Assembly (NCBI GenBank): GCA_964428485.1
Contig: CAYRYP010000006.1
Location: 1 to 32,911 of the forward strand
Direction: 5' to 3'
From: CAZPAN01 sp964428485
Lineage (GTDB): Bacteria; Actinomycetota; Coriobacteriia; Coriobacteriales; CADBOM01
Length of the DNA: 32,911 nt
Position 1 is the stretch's first letter. Each line of letters begins with the position of its first letter. Shown piece after piece: positions 14,004-23,117 of this stretch. The position numbers and the translations under genes were made by a program. The notes beneath the pieces were generated by a model. The model had not been told where the DNA came from, searched no databases, and worked only from the letters and a program-made list of their open reading frames with translations.

Positions 14004-15245
14004 ATGATCCATATGAAGTCGTCTAGATTTGGCATTCCTAAGGTGAAATCAGACCCCAAGATCAACCTCCATTACACTCCCACCCTCATCTCCAAGCGAC
14101 CCAAGCTGTTCAGCCCCAGCATGCTCCAGCTCATATCCAAGAGCGAACGCGAGTTCACCAGAGCAGACGAGCGCGCTAGGGCCGGACCTTACTCCGACAC
14201 GCTGCATAATATGCTGCTCAACCTGGAGTCGATGGCCTCGACACTGCTCGACGGGGCACCCGTTGATATGTTGGGCGTGCTACTCAGCTCCATAAGGCTG
14301 CGTGGCAAGAAGCTCGATCAACCTAAGGTGAGCAGAAACTCCACCAACAGGGCGATACAGTACCGGGAGTACCTCGGGGAGCACAATTCTCGCAAAGATG
14401 CATCGGACTTCACGTTCACGCCCGAGTCGGTTGCAGAGATCTACGAGGAGCTGAACTACTCTAAAAACGAGGCCTCTGCCCGCGAGTACCGCACGAGCGA
14501 CGGCGATGACCTTCGGGGCTCGCGCAGCAGCTTCCCTCTAGCCGGAGTGCTACCTAGTGAGCACATCGACGAGTACATGAATGACTTCTGCGATTTCTGC
14601 AACACCAACTACTACACCCCACAAATCCAGGCCGGGCTGGCTCATTTCCAGATCAACTGGATCAAGCCGTTTAGATCCAAAACCGACGCGTTGGGAAGGC
14701 AGATGGCTTGCAAGATCTTCGCCAAGAGGCGGTTTGCCCCAAACCTAATGGTCACAGTGGCACTTGATTCCCTGATTAACATGGTGAAGACCGACGATGA
14801 AGAAAATCGGGATCTAAACTCCAGCCAGCAGGCTCCGACTAGACAAAACCCGCTCGAAATGTGGATCTGCCGCGGCGTCAATATGCTCATAAGGGAGGTC
14901 GAGTTGGTCTCCAACCTCGAGAAGGCCTTCCGCAGTATAGAGAGCAAGTGGCGCACGATGATGCCCAAGACTAGGCATGACGACACTTGTGACATTATGC
15001 TGCGCGACCTGATGGACTATCCGATCGTCAACACCAGGTACGTATCGATGAGGTGCGGCAAAACTATGCCCGCCGCCAACGACGCCATCAAGAAATTGGT
15101 AGACAAAGGCATCCTCCGCCCACTGGACAAACGGAAGCGAAACAGATACTTCTACTCCCCTGACATGTTCTACCTCTACCGCCGAGTGATCGAATCGGTG
15201 GTGCCTGCGCACATGCTCTCGGAAGTCGACATGCGCGCATTCTAG
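14004..15245 (+). CDS. Fic-fold protein with degenerate active-site motif
   Basis: 413 residues. The layout matches Fic proteins with a C-terminal winged helix: N-terminal inhibitory-type helix (LESMASTLLDG, 74-84; compare SxxxE(G/N)), a helical Fic core, and a C-terminal wHTH (about 334-390, ending RKRNRYFYSPDMFYLY). The Fic loop aligns at 213-232, but the consensus HPFxxGNGRxxR reads KPFRSKTDALGR: the catalytic His is Lys221 and the Asp/Asn/Gly/Arg that bind the nucleotide are replaced, leaving PF, G231 and R232. AMP transfer by the known mechanism is therefore unlikely. The inhibitory Glu is Asp83. Two ATGs (14004, 14013) are possible; neither has a strong ribosome site. Function is unknown; DNA binding via the wHTH is a reasonable inference. 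Confidence 0.8.
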   Translation: MIHMKSSRFGIPKVKSDPKINLHYTPTLISKRPKLFSPSMLQLISKSEREFTRADERARAGPYSDTLHNMLLNLESMASTLLDGAPVDMLGVLLSSIRLRGKKLDQPKVSRNSTNRAIQYREYLGEHNSRKDASDFTFTPESVAEIYEELNYSKNEASAREYRTSDGDDLRGSRSSFPLAGVLPSEHIDEYMNDFCDFCNTNYYTPQIQAGLAHFQINWIKPFRSKTDALGRQMACKIFAKRRFAPNLMVTVALDSLINMVKTDDEENRDLNSSQQAPTRQNPLEMWICRGVNMLIREVELVSNLEKAFRSIESKWRTMMPKTRHDDTCDIMLRDLMDYPIVNTRYVSMRCGKTMPAANDAIKKLVDKGILRPLDKRKRNRYFYSPDMFYLYRRVIESVVPAHMLSEVDMRAF

Positions 15246-15254
15246 ACACGTAGA

Positions 15255-16229
15255 TTAGATGCCGAGGTACCTCTGGAGGTCGTCCCATTGCGAGGCAGCC
15301 TGCGCATATCCCATCTCGTAGACCTCGTAGAGCCTTCTGAGATCATGCTCCAGTGTGTCGAGGTGTATGCGCTTCGGGGGCATGATCAGAAAGATCCTCC
15401 CCTCACGCGCGAGCCTGAAGCACCTCATCCTAGAGGAATTAACCAGCTGATAGCGCTTGCGAACAGCGATGGCGAACTCTGGGTAGTCCCTGTACCAGAT
15501 CTTGGAGAGGTCGTTGGCGCGGTTGCGCTGCTGTACGAAGGTGCGGTCCTGCGTAAGCACGACGATCTGCTTCTCCACCCCGGTGGACAGTGAGTAGTCC
15601 ACGGGTATGGTGTCGCATACACCGCCGTCGAGGTAGAGTTCCCCGTCGATCTCAACCATCTGCGAAACAAACGGCATGGCGGCAGATGCCCGCAGGTAGT
15701 CCATGCCCGAAATCGGGTCGTCGATGACGTGATACTCCGCTTGGCAGGTGCGGACGTTTGAGACCACCGCCGTGAGCCTGCAGGGCGAGTCCGCAAACTC
15801 CCATGGCTGGTAGGGCAGCATCTCAAACGGGATGTCGTGGAAGCTCATCTCGGCGCCGAATGCGTTTCCCGTGTGGATGTAGGACCATAGGCTCATGTAG
15901 CGCTTGTCGTCTATGAAGCCGATGTTGAGCGCGCAGGTGCGCCCACGGGCGCCCACTATGTAGTTGAACCCCGAGAGCGCTCCGGCAGAGACTCCGATCA
16001 CGTCTCTCGGGAAGACTCCCATGTCGGAGAGAAAGTCGAGCACTCCAGCGGTGAACTGCACCCGCATCGACCCGCCCTCTAGCACCAGGTTGGCGTCTAT
16101 CACCTCGCAGCCATCGTATGCGGGGCGGTAGCCTTCGACGTTACTCGGTATGAACAAGGGCCTCTCGCCCGTCATCGGATCCGGAAGGATAGTTCCGTCA
16201 TCCGCATAGAAGCGCCTCGGTTTGTCCAT
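15255..16229 (-). CDS. Patatin-like phospholipase family protein
   Basis: 324 residues from ATG at 16229, preceded by GGAGG eight bases away; a longer reading frame lacks a ribosome site. Patatin lipases use a Ser-Asp dyad: here GVSAG with Ser81 and DGG with Asp201. The oxyanion segment is LVLEGGSMR (49-56), with Ser where Gly is common. No signal peptide or membrane segment is visible, so it is probably cytoplasmic. The arrangement resembles bacterial YjjU/RssA-like members, with a C-terminal tail rich in basic residues. It is convergent with the Fic-like gene, with only nine bases between the stops. The lipid substrate is unknown. Confidence 0.88.
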   Translation of the reverse strand: MDKPRRFYADDGTILPDPMTGERPLFIPSNVEGYRPAYDGCEVIDANLVLEGGSMRVQFTAGVLDFLSDMGVFPRDVIGVSAGALSGFNYIVGARGRTCALNIGFIDDKRYMSLWSYIHTGNAFGAEMSFHDIPFEMLPYQPWEFADSPCRLTAVVSNVRTCQAEYHVIDDPISGMDYLRASAAMPFVSQMVEIDGELYLDGGVCDTIPVDYSLSTGVEKQIVVLTQDRTFVQQRNRANDLSKIWYRDYPEFAIAVRKRYQLVNSSRMRCFRLAREGRIFLIMPPKRIHLDTLEHDLRRLYEVYEMGYAQAASQWDDLQRYLGI

Positions 16230-16419
16230 ATGCCCGCCTCCGAAAGGAAAAGGTGAAACACCTGCTCGCACAAATATAATCGACTCGCAAGATGATTACA
16301 TTCTGGTGCGCGGGAGGGGTACTGTCCGGACGCGAGTTACGTGGGGCAGAAAGCCCGACCCGTGCGTGTAACGGAACGGCTATCCGGTGTGCGGAGCCTC
16401 TTGTGAACGGGGGGATTCG

Positions 16420-17559
16420 GTGTCTTCACACTTCGATACGAAAAAGCTGGTCGTGGTGGTCGGCGCCGGGGCCTCCGGACTTGTTGCGACTATCGCAGCT
16501 GCCGGATCGGGAGCCAACGTCACCCTTCTGGAGGCCGATTCAAAACCAGCGCGAAAGCTCCTTCGGACCGGCAACGGCAGATGCAACCTCACCAACACCG
16601 CCATCCGCGACGGCTCGACCATCGAGGAGGCAACCGGACTTCCCGGATGGCACGGCGCACAACTCGCCGAGACGGTCTGTTCCGGCAGGGGGCACGAGGA
16701 GATACGCAGCTTCTTCCACGATCTAGGCCTCATGACCTACGAGGACTCCCAAGGAAGGGTCTACCCAATGACCAACAAGGCGCGATCGGTCGTCGACGTT
16801 TTGGTGGGGACATGCTGCGACCTCGGTGTAAAGCCCATCTGCGAATGCAAAGCGGAATCCGTGCGGAGGATGGAGGATGGCAGATGGCTCGTCGTATGCG
16901 ATGACGGCAGGGTGTTCAGCGCCGATGCCGTGGTGCTCGCATGCGCGGGAACCGAACCAGCCCTAGAACTCGGGATCGAGTCTTGCGCATACAGGCCCGT
17001 GCTCGGCCCTCTCCGCACACAAAGGCAGACGGTGAGACAGATGGACGGCATACGCACGAGATGCGAGCTCTCCGTGATGCGCCCTGACAACACCTGCTCC
17101 TACCGTATGGAGGGCGAGATTCTGTTTCGCAAGTACGGCATCAGCGGCATCGTGGTCTTCGACGCCTCTAGGGTGGCGCGACCCGGAGACACTGCGGTGG
17201 TGGACATGCTCCCATCGATCGCGAAAGATGAGCTGATTGTGGAGATACGCGACCGTCTGCAGCGAGTGAGCGAGACCGGATCGTCCTTCGCTCCTCCGAT
17301 GATCCGTGCCCTGGACGGACTGCTCCTCCGCGACGTGATCCGCGCCGTGCTGCCGCTGTGCGGCCTAAACGAAGGCGCCAAGGTCTCGGAGGCTGACCCG
17401 GCGGCGATCGCCCACNNNNNNNNNNNNNNNNNNNNNNNNNNNNNNNNNNNNNNNNNNNNNNNNNNNNNNNNNNNNNNNNNNNNNNNNNNNNNNNNNNNNN
17501 NNNNNNNNNNNNNNNAAGGAATGCAGATCATACGCGACGCAGGTGGCGTAGATGCTTAG
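16420..17559 (+). CDS. HI0933-family NAD(P)/FAD-dependent oxidoreductase, interrupted by assembly gap
   Basis: The start GTG at 16420 follows GGGGGG by six bases; an upstream GTG at 16387 has none. The N-terminal FAD site VVVVGAGASG (11-20), the LLEADSKPARKLLRTGNGRCNLTN signature (36-59) and VLACAG identify the HI0933/YhiN family, flavoproteins of unproven role. After residue 332 the sequence enters 100 N. The bases after the gap read GMQIIRDAGGVDA and stop at 17559, plausible as the C-terminal tail, but the true frame across the gap cannot be known. Family members have roughly 60-80 residues in this stretch (the GGYN...GW FAD-binding end), so the real gap is probably longer than 100 bases. 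The stop overlaps the next gene's start by 8 bases. Confidence 0.8.
   Translation: MSSHFDTKKLVVVVGAGASGLVATIAAAGSGANVTLLEADSKPARKLLRTGNGRCNLTNTAIRDGSTIEEATGLPGWHGAQLAETVCSGRGHEEIRSFFHDLGLMTYEDSQGRVYPMTNKARSVVDVLVGTCCDLGVKPICECKAESVRRMEDGRWLVVCDDGRVFSADAVVLACAGTEPALELGIESCAYRPVLGPLRTQRQTVRQMDGIRTRCELSVMRPDNTCSYRMEGEILFRKYGISGIVVFDASRVARPGDTAVVDMLPSIAKDELIVEIRDRLQRVSETGSSFAPPMIRALDGLLLRDVIRAVLPLCGLNEGAKVSEADPAAIAHXXXXXXXXXXXXXXXXXXXXXXXXXXXXXXXXXXGMQIIRDAGGVDA
17416..17515. other. Assembly gap (100 N)
   Basis: Exactly 100 N, the usual placeholder for a scaffold gap of unknown size. It falls within the HI0933-family gene, so the two flanks are joined only by scaffolding. Confidence 0.99.
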
Positions 17560-19216
17560 AGTCACGGGCATCAAACTCCCCCTGGACTTCGGCATCGCCA
17601 ACGACCCGGAGATGCTCGCCTGCGCAGCAGCGAGGCGGCTGGGGATCTCCCGTTCAGAAATCGCGTTCTCCTCCCTTGCAAGAAGATCCATCGACGCCAG
17701 GAGGAGATCCGAGGTGCACTTCGAGGCATCGGCCTACGTGGAACTCGCGAGCGCCTACGACGAGCGCAGCCTTGCAGAGCAAAGCTCCTGCGCCAAACTA
17801 ATCGAATGGCCGCCTCCCGACGCACTTTTGCAGATCGAGTCGATGAGAGATGCCGGCAGACTCCCCACCACGGCAGAGTGCGGATCGCAGAGTCGGCCTG
17901 TGGTGGTTGGAAGCGGACCCGCCGGGCTGTTCGCGGCTCTGGCGCTGGCCAGCGCCGGCAAAAGCCCCATGGTGATAGAGCGTGGCCCCGAGGTCTCCAA
18001 GCGCGCCAAGGCGATCGCGAGATTCGAGGGTTGCGGAGAGCTCGACGAGAATGCCAACGTGCAGTTCGGCGAGGGCGGGGCCGGGACCTACTCCGACGGC
18101 AAACTCACCACCGGGGTGTCCAGCCCGCTTTCCACGACCGTCCTGCGCGCATTCGTAGACGCAGGCGCTCCGGAGGAGATCCTCTGGCAGGCCAAGCCCC
18201 ATATCGGAACCGACCTCCTGCCCGGTGTGGTGAACTCGCTGCGGCGCAGGATAGAGTCTCTCGGCGGAGAGTTCGCATTCAAGACAAGGTTTGTAGACAT
18301 GACCCTTCGTACAGACGGGTCGCTTGGGTCCATAACACTTCAGCATGACGACGGTTCCAGTGACGAGATCGCGTGTGGAACGCTATTTTTGGCTATCGGG
18401 CACAGCGCGAGGGACACCTACGCGATGCTCCTGGAAAGCGGCCTTGCGATGGAGCGCAAGCCGTTCTCGATAGGAGCCCGCATCGAGCATCCCCAGGAGA
18501 CGATCGACGAGGCACAGTACGGCACTGCTCGCCATCACCCAGCCATCGGCCCCGCAGACTACAAGCTCTCCTGTCACCTTGACTCCGGGAGATCGGCCTA
18601 CACCTTCTGCATGTGCCCTGGGGGACAGGTAGTGGCGGCCGCCAGCGAGCCCGGCGGCCTGGTCGTCAACGGGATGAGCAGATTCGCCCGTGACGGGAAC
18701 AACGCCAACTCGGCCCTTCTCGTAGGTGTGGGACCCGACGACTTCGGATCGGGCGGGGTCCTTGCCGGAATCGAGTTCCAGCGCAGATGGGAACGGGCGG
18801 CGTTTGAAGCGGGAGGCTCGGAATACATGGCACCCGCCCAGCTCGTGGGCGATCTCCTTTCAGGCAGAGCCAGTAAACGAAGCGGAAGCGTCGAGCCGAG
18901 CTATCCTCTGGGCGTTAAGTGGACCAACCTTTCCCGTGTGCTCCCGAAATTCGTCGTGGACACGATGGCAGATGCGCTTCCGATCCTGGGTAAAAAGATA
19001 GCCGGATTCGACATGCCAGACGCCGTGCTCACCGGAGTCGAGACCCGATCGTCAGCTCCGGTAAGAATCCTGCGCGACCGAGACACCCTACAATCCAGCG
19101 TCCCCGGCATCTATCCCTGCGGCGAGGGGGCCGGCTACGCTGGTGGGATAATGTCGAGCGCGATCGACGGGCTTCGATGCGCAATGGCCTTCCTCGGAAT
19201 CAGTCCCACAGAATGA
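17552..19216 (+). CDS. FAD-dependent dehydrogenase, COG2509 type
   Basis: 554 residues. An N-terminal domain of about 110 residues (MLRVTGIKLPLDFG...) precedes the FAD Rossmann site VVVGSGPAGLFAALALASAG (about 117-136) and the highly characteristic VQFGEGGAGTYSDGKLTTG (about 170-188). Further on are GHSARDTY, KPFSIGARIEHPQ and the C-terminal GVETRSSAPVRI and YPCGEGAGYAGGI, all typical of the COG2509 uncharacterised dehydrogenases. Substrate unknown. Its start overlaps the stop of the upstream HI0933-like gene (ATGCTTAG), so the two flavoproteins are probably co-translated, subject to the gap just upstream. Confidence 0.9.
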   Translation: MLRVTGIKLPLDFGIANDPEMLACAAARRLGISRSEIAFSSLARRSIDARRRSEVHFEASAYVELASAYDERSLAEQSSCAKLIEWPPPDALLQIESMRDAGRLPTTAECGSQSRPVVVGSGPAGLFAALALASAGKSPMVIERGPEVSKRAKAIARFEGCGELDENANVQFGEGGAGTYSDGKLTTGVSSPLSTTVLRAFVDAGAPEEILWQAKPHIGTDLLPGVVNSLRRRIESLGGEFAFKTRFVDMTLRTDGSLGSITLQHDDGSSDEIACGTLFLAIGHSARDTYAMLLESGLAMERKPFSIGARIEHPQETIDEAQYGTARHHPAIGPADYKLSCHLDSGRSAYTFCMCPGGQVVAAASEPGGLVVNGMSRFARDGNNANSALLVGVGPDDFGSGGVLAGIEFQRRWERAAFEAGGSEYMAPAQLVGDLLSGRASKRSGSVEPSYPLGVKWTNLSRVLPKFVVDTMADALPILGKKIAGFDMPDAVLTGVETRSSAPVRILRDRDTLQSSVPGIYPCGEGAGYAGGIMSSAIDGLRCAMAFLGISPTE

Positions 19217-19230
19217 CGCACGTCCCCTCT

Positions 19231-19259
19231 TTGATCGCCTTTTCCAATTAGACTGTAAT
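19231..19259 (+). promoter_or_regulatory. Sigma-70-type promoter for the SDR gene
   Basis: TTGATC (19231-19236), 17-base spacer, TGTAAT (19254-19259). The implied start near 19266 gives a leader of about 60 bases holding a 7-bp hairpin CGGGACG/CGTCCCG (19285-19303) 14 bases before the AGGAGG ribosome site. Confidence 0.6.
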
Positions 19260-19327
19260 CACAAACCATCCATAGGGAGGAACACGGGACGAGCAACGTC
19301 CCGGAAACAGCAAGCCAGGAGGTTCAC

Positions 19328-20242
19328 ATGGCAAAGCAGGTTCTAGTTATCGGGGGAAGTTACTTCCTTGGGAGGGTGTTCTCGATCTTCGCATCCAGGG
19401 CGGGCGATCCCGAGCTTCACCTAGTCAACAGAGGCAGGTTACCGCTGAACAAGGAGGGTGTGCACGAGTACCGCTGTGACAGACATGACGTAGAGAAACT
19501 CGCGAGCATCGTCCCCGATGTCCACTACGATGCCCTGGTCGACTTCTGCGCCTACAATCCAGGTGAGATCTCACCGATAGTCGAGGCACTTCACGACAGG
19601 ATTGGGCAGTACATCTACGTGGGCACCGCCAGCGTCTACGACCCAAACGAGAGCGGTTGCAAGGTGGAGACCGACACCGTGATCTACGAGTCCGACGACG
19701 ACGTGATATCGCAGTATGTCTGCGGCAAGGCCATCCTCGAAACCGAGCTGATCGAGTCGTGCAAAAAGCATGGCATCCCCTACACGATCATCCGCCCGAG
19801 CTGCATCTACGGACCGTTCAACTACGCTCCTAGGGAGAGCTGGTTCATCGAGAAGATCATGCACGGCAAACCGGTAGAACGAATCACCGATTCCACCTCC
19901 CACTTTAGCTTCGTCTACGTGGGAGACGTGGCCAACGCAATCACCGCGTGCATCGGGGACGAGCGGGCATACGACGAGATTTTCAATATTTCTGCCCCCG
20001 AGGTCGTCACCTACGACGTCTTCTACGATGAGCTGAGGCGCTGGTGGGGCAAGGACTTCCCCACTATCGACGTCACCGTCAGGCAGACCTACGACGAGGG
20101 CATCGGGCTGCCCTACCCGCTCGACAACGACGAGCTGTCCGACGGCACCAAGTTCGCAAGGACGTTCGGATTCGAGTACACCCCACTCTCTGAGGGTCTC
20201 GACAAGGCCTTCAACGCCTTCAAGAACGTATACGAGGAGTAG
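19328..20242 (+). CDS. NAD-dependent epimerase/dehydratase-family (extended SDR) protein
   Basis: 304 residues. The nucleotide-binding start is VLVIGGSYFLGR (GGxxFLG, 9-15), a variant also seen in the CSP41-like branch of extended SDRs. The active-site pair is Tyr130-x-x-x-Lys134 (YVCGK), with the Ser in GTASVYD (100-105), and PSCIYGP follows. These support a functional NAD(P)-dependent enzyme acting on a nucleotide sugar or similar substrate, which cannot be identified. The ATG follows AGGAGG. It has its own promoter and a shared terminator, so it is monocistronic. Confidence 0.88.
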   Translation: MAKQVLVIGGSYFLGRVFSIFASRAGDPELHLVNRGRLPLNKEGVHEYRCDRHDVEKLASIVPDVHYDALVDFCAYNPGEISPIVEALHDRIGQYIYVGTASVYDPNESGCKVETDTVIYESDDDVISQYVCGKAILETELIESCKKHGIPYTIIRPSCIYGPFNYAPRESWFIEKIMHGKPVERITDSTSHFSFVYVGDVANAITACIGDERAYDEIFNISAPEVVTYDVFYDELRRWWGKDFPTIDVTVRQTYDEGIGLPYPLDNDELSDGTKFARTFGFEYTPLSEGLDKAFNAFKNVYEE

Positions 20243-20276
20243 TCCGGCGCTGCAAGGACGCCCCCAAGCGCATAAA

Positions 20277-20304
20277 GGGGAGGATCTGAAATCGGATCCT
20301 CCCC
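20277..20304. terminator. Bidirectional terminator between SDR gene and polA
   Basis: A perfect 10-bp stem GGGGAGGATC (20277-20286) / GATCCTCCCC (20295-20304) with 8-base loop lies between the two convergent stops. On the minus strand it is followed by TTTAT; on the plus strand by CATCTCTTATT. A short direct repeat TTATTGGA (20311-20318, 20321-20328) lies next to it. Confidence 0.8.
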
Positions 20305-20333
20305 CATCTCTTATTGGATCTTATTGGAAAGGT

Positions 20334-23045
20334 CTACTTGGTCTCAGCCCAGGTGCTTCCAACCGACACCGACACCACAAGCGGCACCTTGAGTTGCGCC
20401 ACCCCGGACATCTCCTCCATCACCATCTCGGATAACCTCTCGGTCTCGGAGACGGGGCAGCTAAAATCCAGCTCGTCGTGGATCTGCAGCATCATGACCG
20501 ACTCGAACCCCTCTTTCGCAAGCCTGCTTTCCACCGAGATCATCGCCATCTTGATGATGTCGGCGGCGCTACCCTGCATGGGGTGGTTCATCGCGGTCCT
20601 CTCGGCGGCACCGCGCTGCACGACGTTTCTGGAGTGAATCTCGGGGATGCGACGCCTGCGGCCGTAGAGCGTCTCTACCCAGCCAAATTCGCGAGCATGC
20701 TCGACGAGGCCGTCAAGGTAAGAGCGAACGCCCGGATAGGCCCTAAAGTAACGATCGATCATCTCCTGCGCCTCGCGCATAGGAATCGAAAGCGAATTCG
20801 AGAGACCGAAGGCCTGTTGCCCATAGACGATTCCGAAGTTGACGGCCTTCGCGCGGGATCTGAGATCGGGAGTGACCTCCTCCGGATCGATGCCGAATAT
20901 GCGAGCGGCGGTGGAGCGATGGAAGTCGCTGCCATGATTGAAAGCCGCAATGAGCCCCTCGTCGCCGGAGAGGTGCGCAAGTAGCCTCAACTCGATCTGC
21001 GAGTAGTCCGCCGAGACGAAGACAGCCCCGCCGCAACGCTGCTCCATCTCGCGGTAGGGTCCGAAGGCAGTGCGGATCTCCCTGCCCAGCTCGGTGCGGA
21101 CCGGAATGTTCTGAAGGTTAGGTTCGGACGACGACAGGCGCCCAGTAGCGGCTATCGTTTGGTTGAATGTGGTGTGTATACGCCCATCGCCCGCGACCAT
21201 TTCGGGCAACGTATCGAGATAGGTGTTCTTAATCTTGGAGAGCTCCCTGTACTCAATCACCAACCCCACCACAGGATGCATCCCCTCCAACGAAGAGAGG
21301 ACGGATGCGTCGGTGGAGTACCCGCGACGAGACTTCTTCTTGGCGGGAAGACCCAACTTATCGAAAAGCACCTCGCCGAGCTGCTTGGGAGAGCCGAGAT
21401 TGAACTCCTCCCCCACCAGATCAAAGATCCGTGACGACACATCATCTATCTCAACGGAGATCCGAGACGAGAGCTCGGATATGCGCTCCACGTGGAGCTC
21501 CAGACCCGCCCTCTCCATGGCGGTAAGTACCAGCACCAGCGGCATCTCTATCTGAGAGAAGCACTCCATGGCACCATCGGCCTCCATGCGCGACTCCAGT
21601 ATCGGCCACAGCTCGAGGACCGCCTCGGCCCTCGCCGCAAGTTCCTCGTCGGTCAGGGCACGCGCCGGCTTGCCCCGTGCGGGCTTCTCGGGAATCGGCA
21701 GCTGCCTTCCGAGATACTCGAGCGCCATGTACTCGATGTTGAAGCTCGAACGAGACGAATCGATAAGGTATCCGGCAATCGAGATGTCGAAGATCCTGCT
21801 GGGATCCGCATCAAACACGTCCATCTTCTTTGGTATCGAGGAGTCCGACGGGTAGAGCACGTGCAGCATCCCCTTGGCATCCGAGGTGACCACCCTGCAC
21901 GATCCCAGAAGGCCGATCAAAAGCTCCTCCGGCCTGCCAGATCCACGCACTACGGCGGCCCTCTCCCCATCGCAGGTTATGAGCGTCACCGAGCTGTCGT
22001 CGTCGAGCCCCAGCGAGAGCGTGCCCTCCGGCTGGCCCTCGCCCTCCACAACAACCACCGAGACCTCGGCAGCAGAGGATATCATCTCAGCCACCGCCGC
22101 TTCCGCCTCATCACCCTCGAGCAAGGGAAGGGCCCGTGGCTCGCTAGCTGAGGCATCTCCCTTTGCCCCCTCCGCATCTATATGGAGGGCGAGCACCCTG
22201 GGAATGTGAGAGGAGATGTCGAGCGACTTGAAGGCTGCCACCACCTCCGACGGATCGAACTCGCCGAAGCGCATCTTGTCTGGGTCGATGTCGATGTCAA
22301 GGTCGCGAACGATGGTGGCGACGATCTTTCCTGCCTCGATGACCTCGATGCTCTCCGCTACGTTTTTGGCGGTCTTACCCTTGAGTTCGTCGCAGTGCTC
22401 GATCACACCTTCAGCCGACCCGTATGCCAACAGCAGTTTGGCGGCGGTCTTCTCACCAACGCCCGGCACACCGGGGATGTTGTCCGACGGATCACCCTTG
22501 AGCGCGATGAAGTCGGGCACCAGCTCGGGTCCTATGCCGTAGCGCTCGCGAACCTCATCCGGCCCGTAGACCTTCACGTCCGACAGGCCTTTCAGCGTGG
22601 CGAGTATCTTCGTATGCTCGCTGGCGAGCTGAAAGGCGTCGCGGTCTCCCGTGACCAGCAGGGTCTCCGTTCCCTCTACGTCACCGCGCGCAGAGAGCGT
22701 GCCCAGGACGTCATCGCCCTCGTAACCCTCCACCTTCACCACGGGAACGCCCATCGCCTCAAGAAGCTCCTCGATCATAGGGAATTGTTCCTTGAGATCA
22801 GGATCGGTGGGAGGACGCTGCGCCTTGTAGCGCTGGATCGCCTCGAACCTGAAATCCGGGATGCCGGCGTCGAATGCACAAATCACGCCGTCTGGTTTGA
22901 AGTCCTCGATGAGCTTCAGAAGCATCGAGACAAACCCGAAGACGGCGTTGGTGTGCCTGCCATCGGTTGTCATCATGTAGTTGGGAACGGCGTGAAACGC
23001 CCTGTGCATGAGGCTGTTTCCGTCGATGACCGCGATCCTGCTCAT
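20334..23045 (-). CDS. polA: DNA polymerase I
   Basis: 903 residues, for repair and Okazaki-fragment processing. Order: 5'-3' exonuclease domain (about 1-290, with AVIDGNSLMHRAFHA, FDAGIPDFR, GYEGDDVLGT and GDPSDNIPGVPGVGEKTA), a 3'-5' exonuclease-like domain (about 310-510), and the polymerase domain with motif A SADYSQIELRLLAHLSGD, motif B RSRAKAVNFGIVYGQ and motif C QIHDEL. The middle domain lacks the acidic Exo I residues (VSVVVVEGEG where DxE is needed), so proofreading is predicted absent, as in Taq and many actinobacterial enzymes. ATG at 23045 follows TAGGAGGG. It begins 72 bases after the glnR-like stop with no obvious terminator between, so it may be co-transcribed. Confidence 0.97.
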   Translation of the reverse strand: MSRIAVIDGNSLMHRAFHAVPNYMMTTDGRHTNAVFGFVSMLLKLIEDFKPDGVICAFDAGIPDFRFEAIQRYKAQRPPTDPDLKEQFPMIEELLEAMGVPVVKVEGYEGDDVLGTLSARGDVEGTETLLVTGDRDAFQLASEHTKILATLKGLSDVKVYGPDEVRERYGIGPELVPDFIALKGDPSDNIPGVPGVGEKTAAKLLLAYGSAEGVIEHCDELKGKTAKNVAESIEVIEAGKIVATIVRDLDIDIDPDKMRFGEFDPSEVVAAFKSLDISSHIPRVLALHIDAEGAKGDASASEPRALPLLEGDEAEAAVAEMISSAAEVSVVVVEGEGQPEGTLSLGLDDDSSVTLITCDGERAAVVRGSGRPEELLIGLLGSCRVVTSDAKGMLHVLYPSDSSIPKKMDVFDADPSRIFDISIAGYLIDSSRSSFNIEYMALEYLGRQLPIPEKPARGKPARALTDEELAARAEAVLELWPILESRMEADGAMECFSQIEMPLVLVLTAMERAGLELHVERISELSSRISVEIDDVSSRIFDLVGEEFNLGSPKQLGEVLFDKLGLPAKKKSRRGYSTDASVLSSLEGMHPVVGLVIEYRELSKIKNTYLDTLPEMVAGDGRIHTTFNQTIAATGRLSSSEPNLQNIPVRTELGREIRTAFGPYREMEQRCGGAVFVSADYSQIELRLLAHLSGDEGLIAAFNHGSDFHRSTAARIFGIDPEEVTPDLRSRAKAVNFGIVYGQQAFGLSNSLSIPMREAQEMIDRYFRAYPGVRSYLDGLVEHAREFGWVETLYGRRRRIPEIHSRNVVQRGAAERTAMNHPMQGSAADIIKMAMISVESRLAKEGFESVMMLQIHDELDFSCPVSETERLSEMVMEEMSGVAQLKVPLVVSVSVGSTWAETK

Positions 23046-23117
23046 TGCCCTCCTATCGATGTCCCGCTCTCGCGCGCATCATGAAAAACGGCTCTCAACG
23101 GCAGGATCCGGGTCTTC

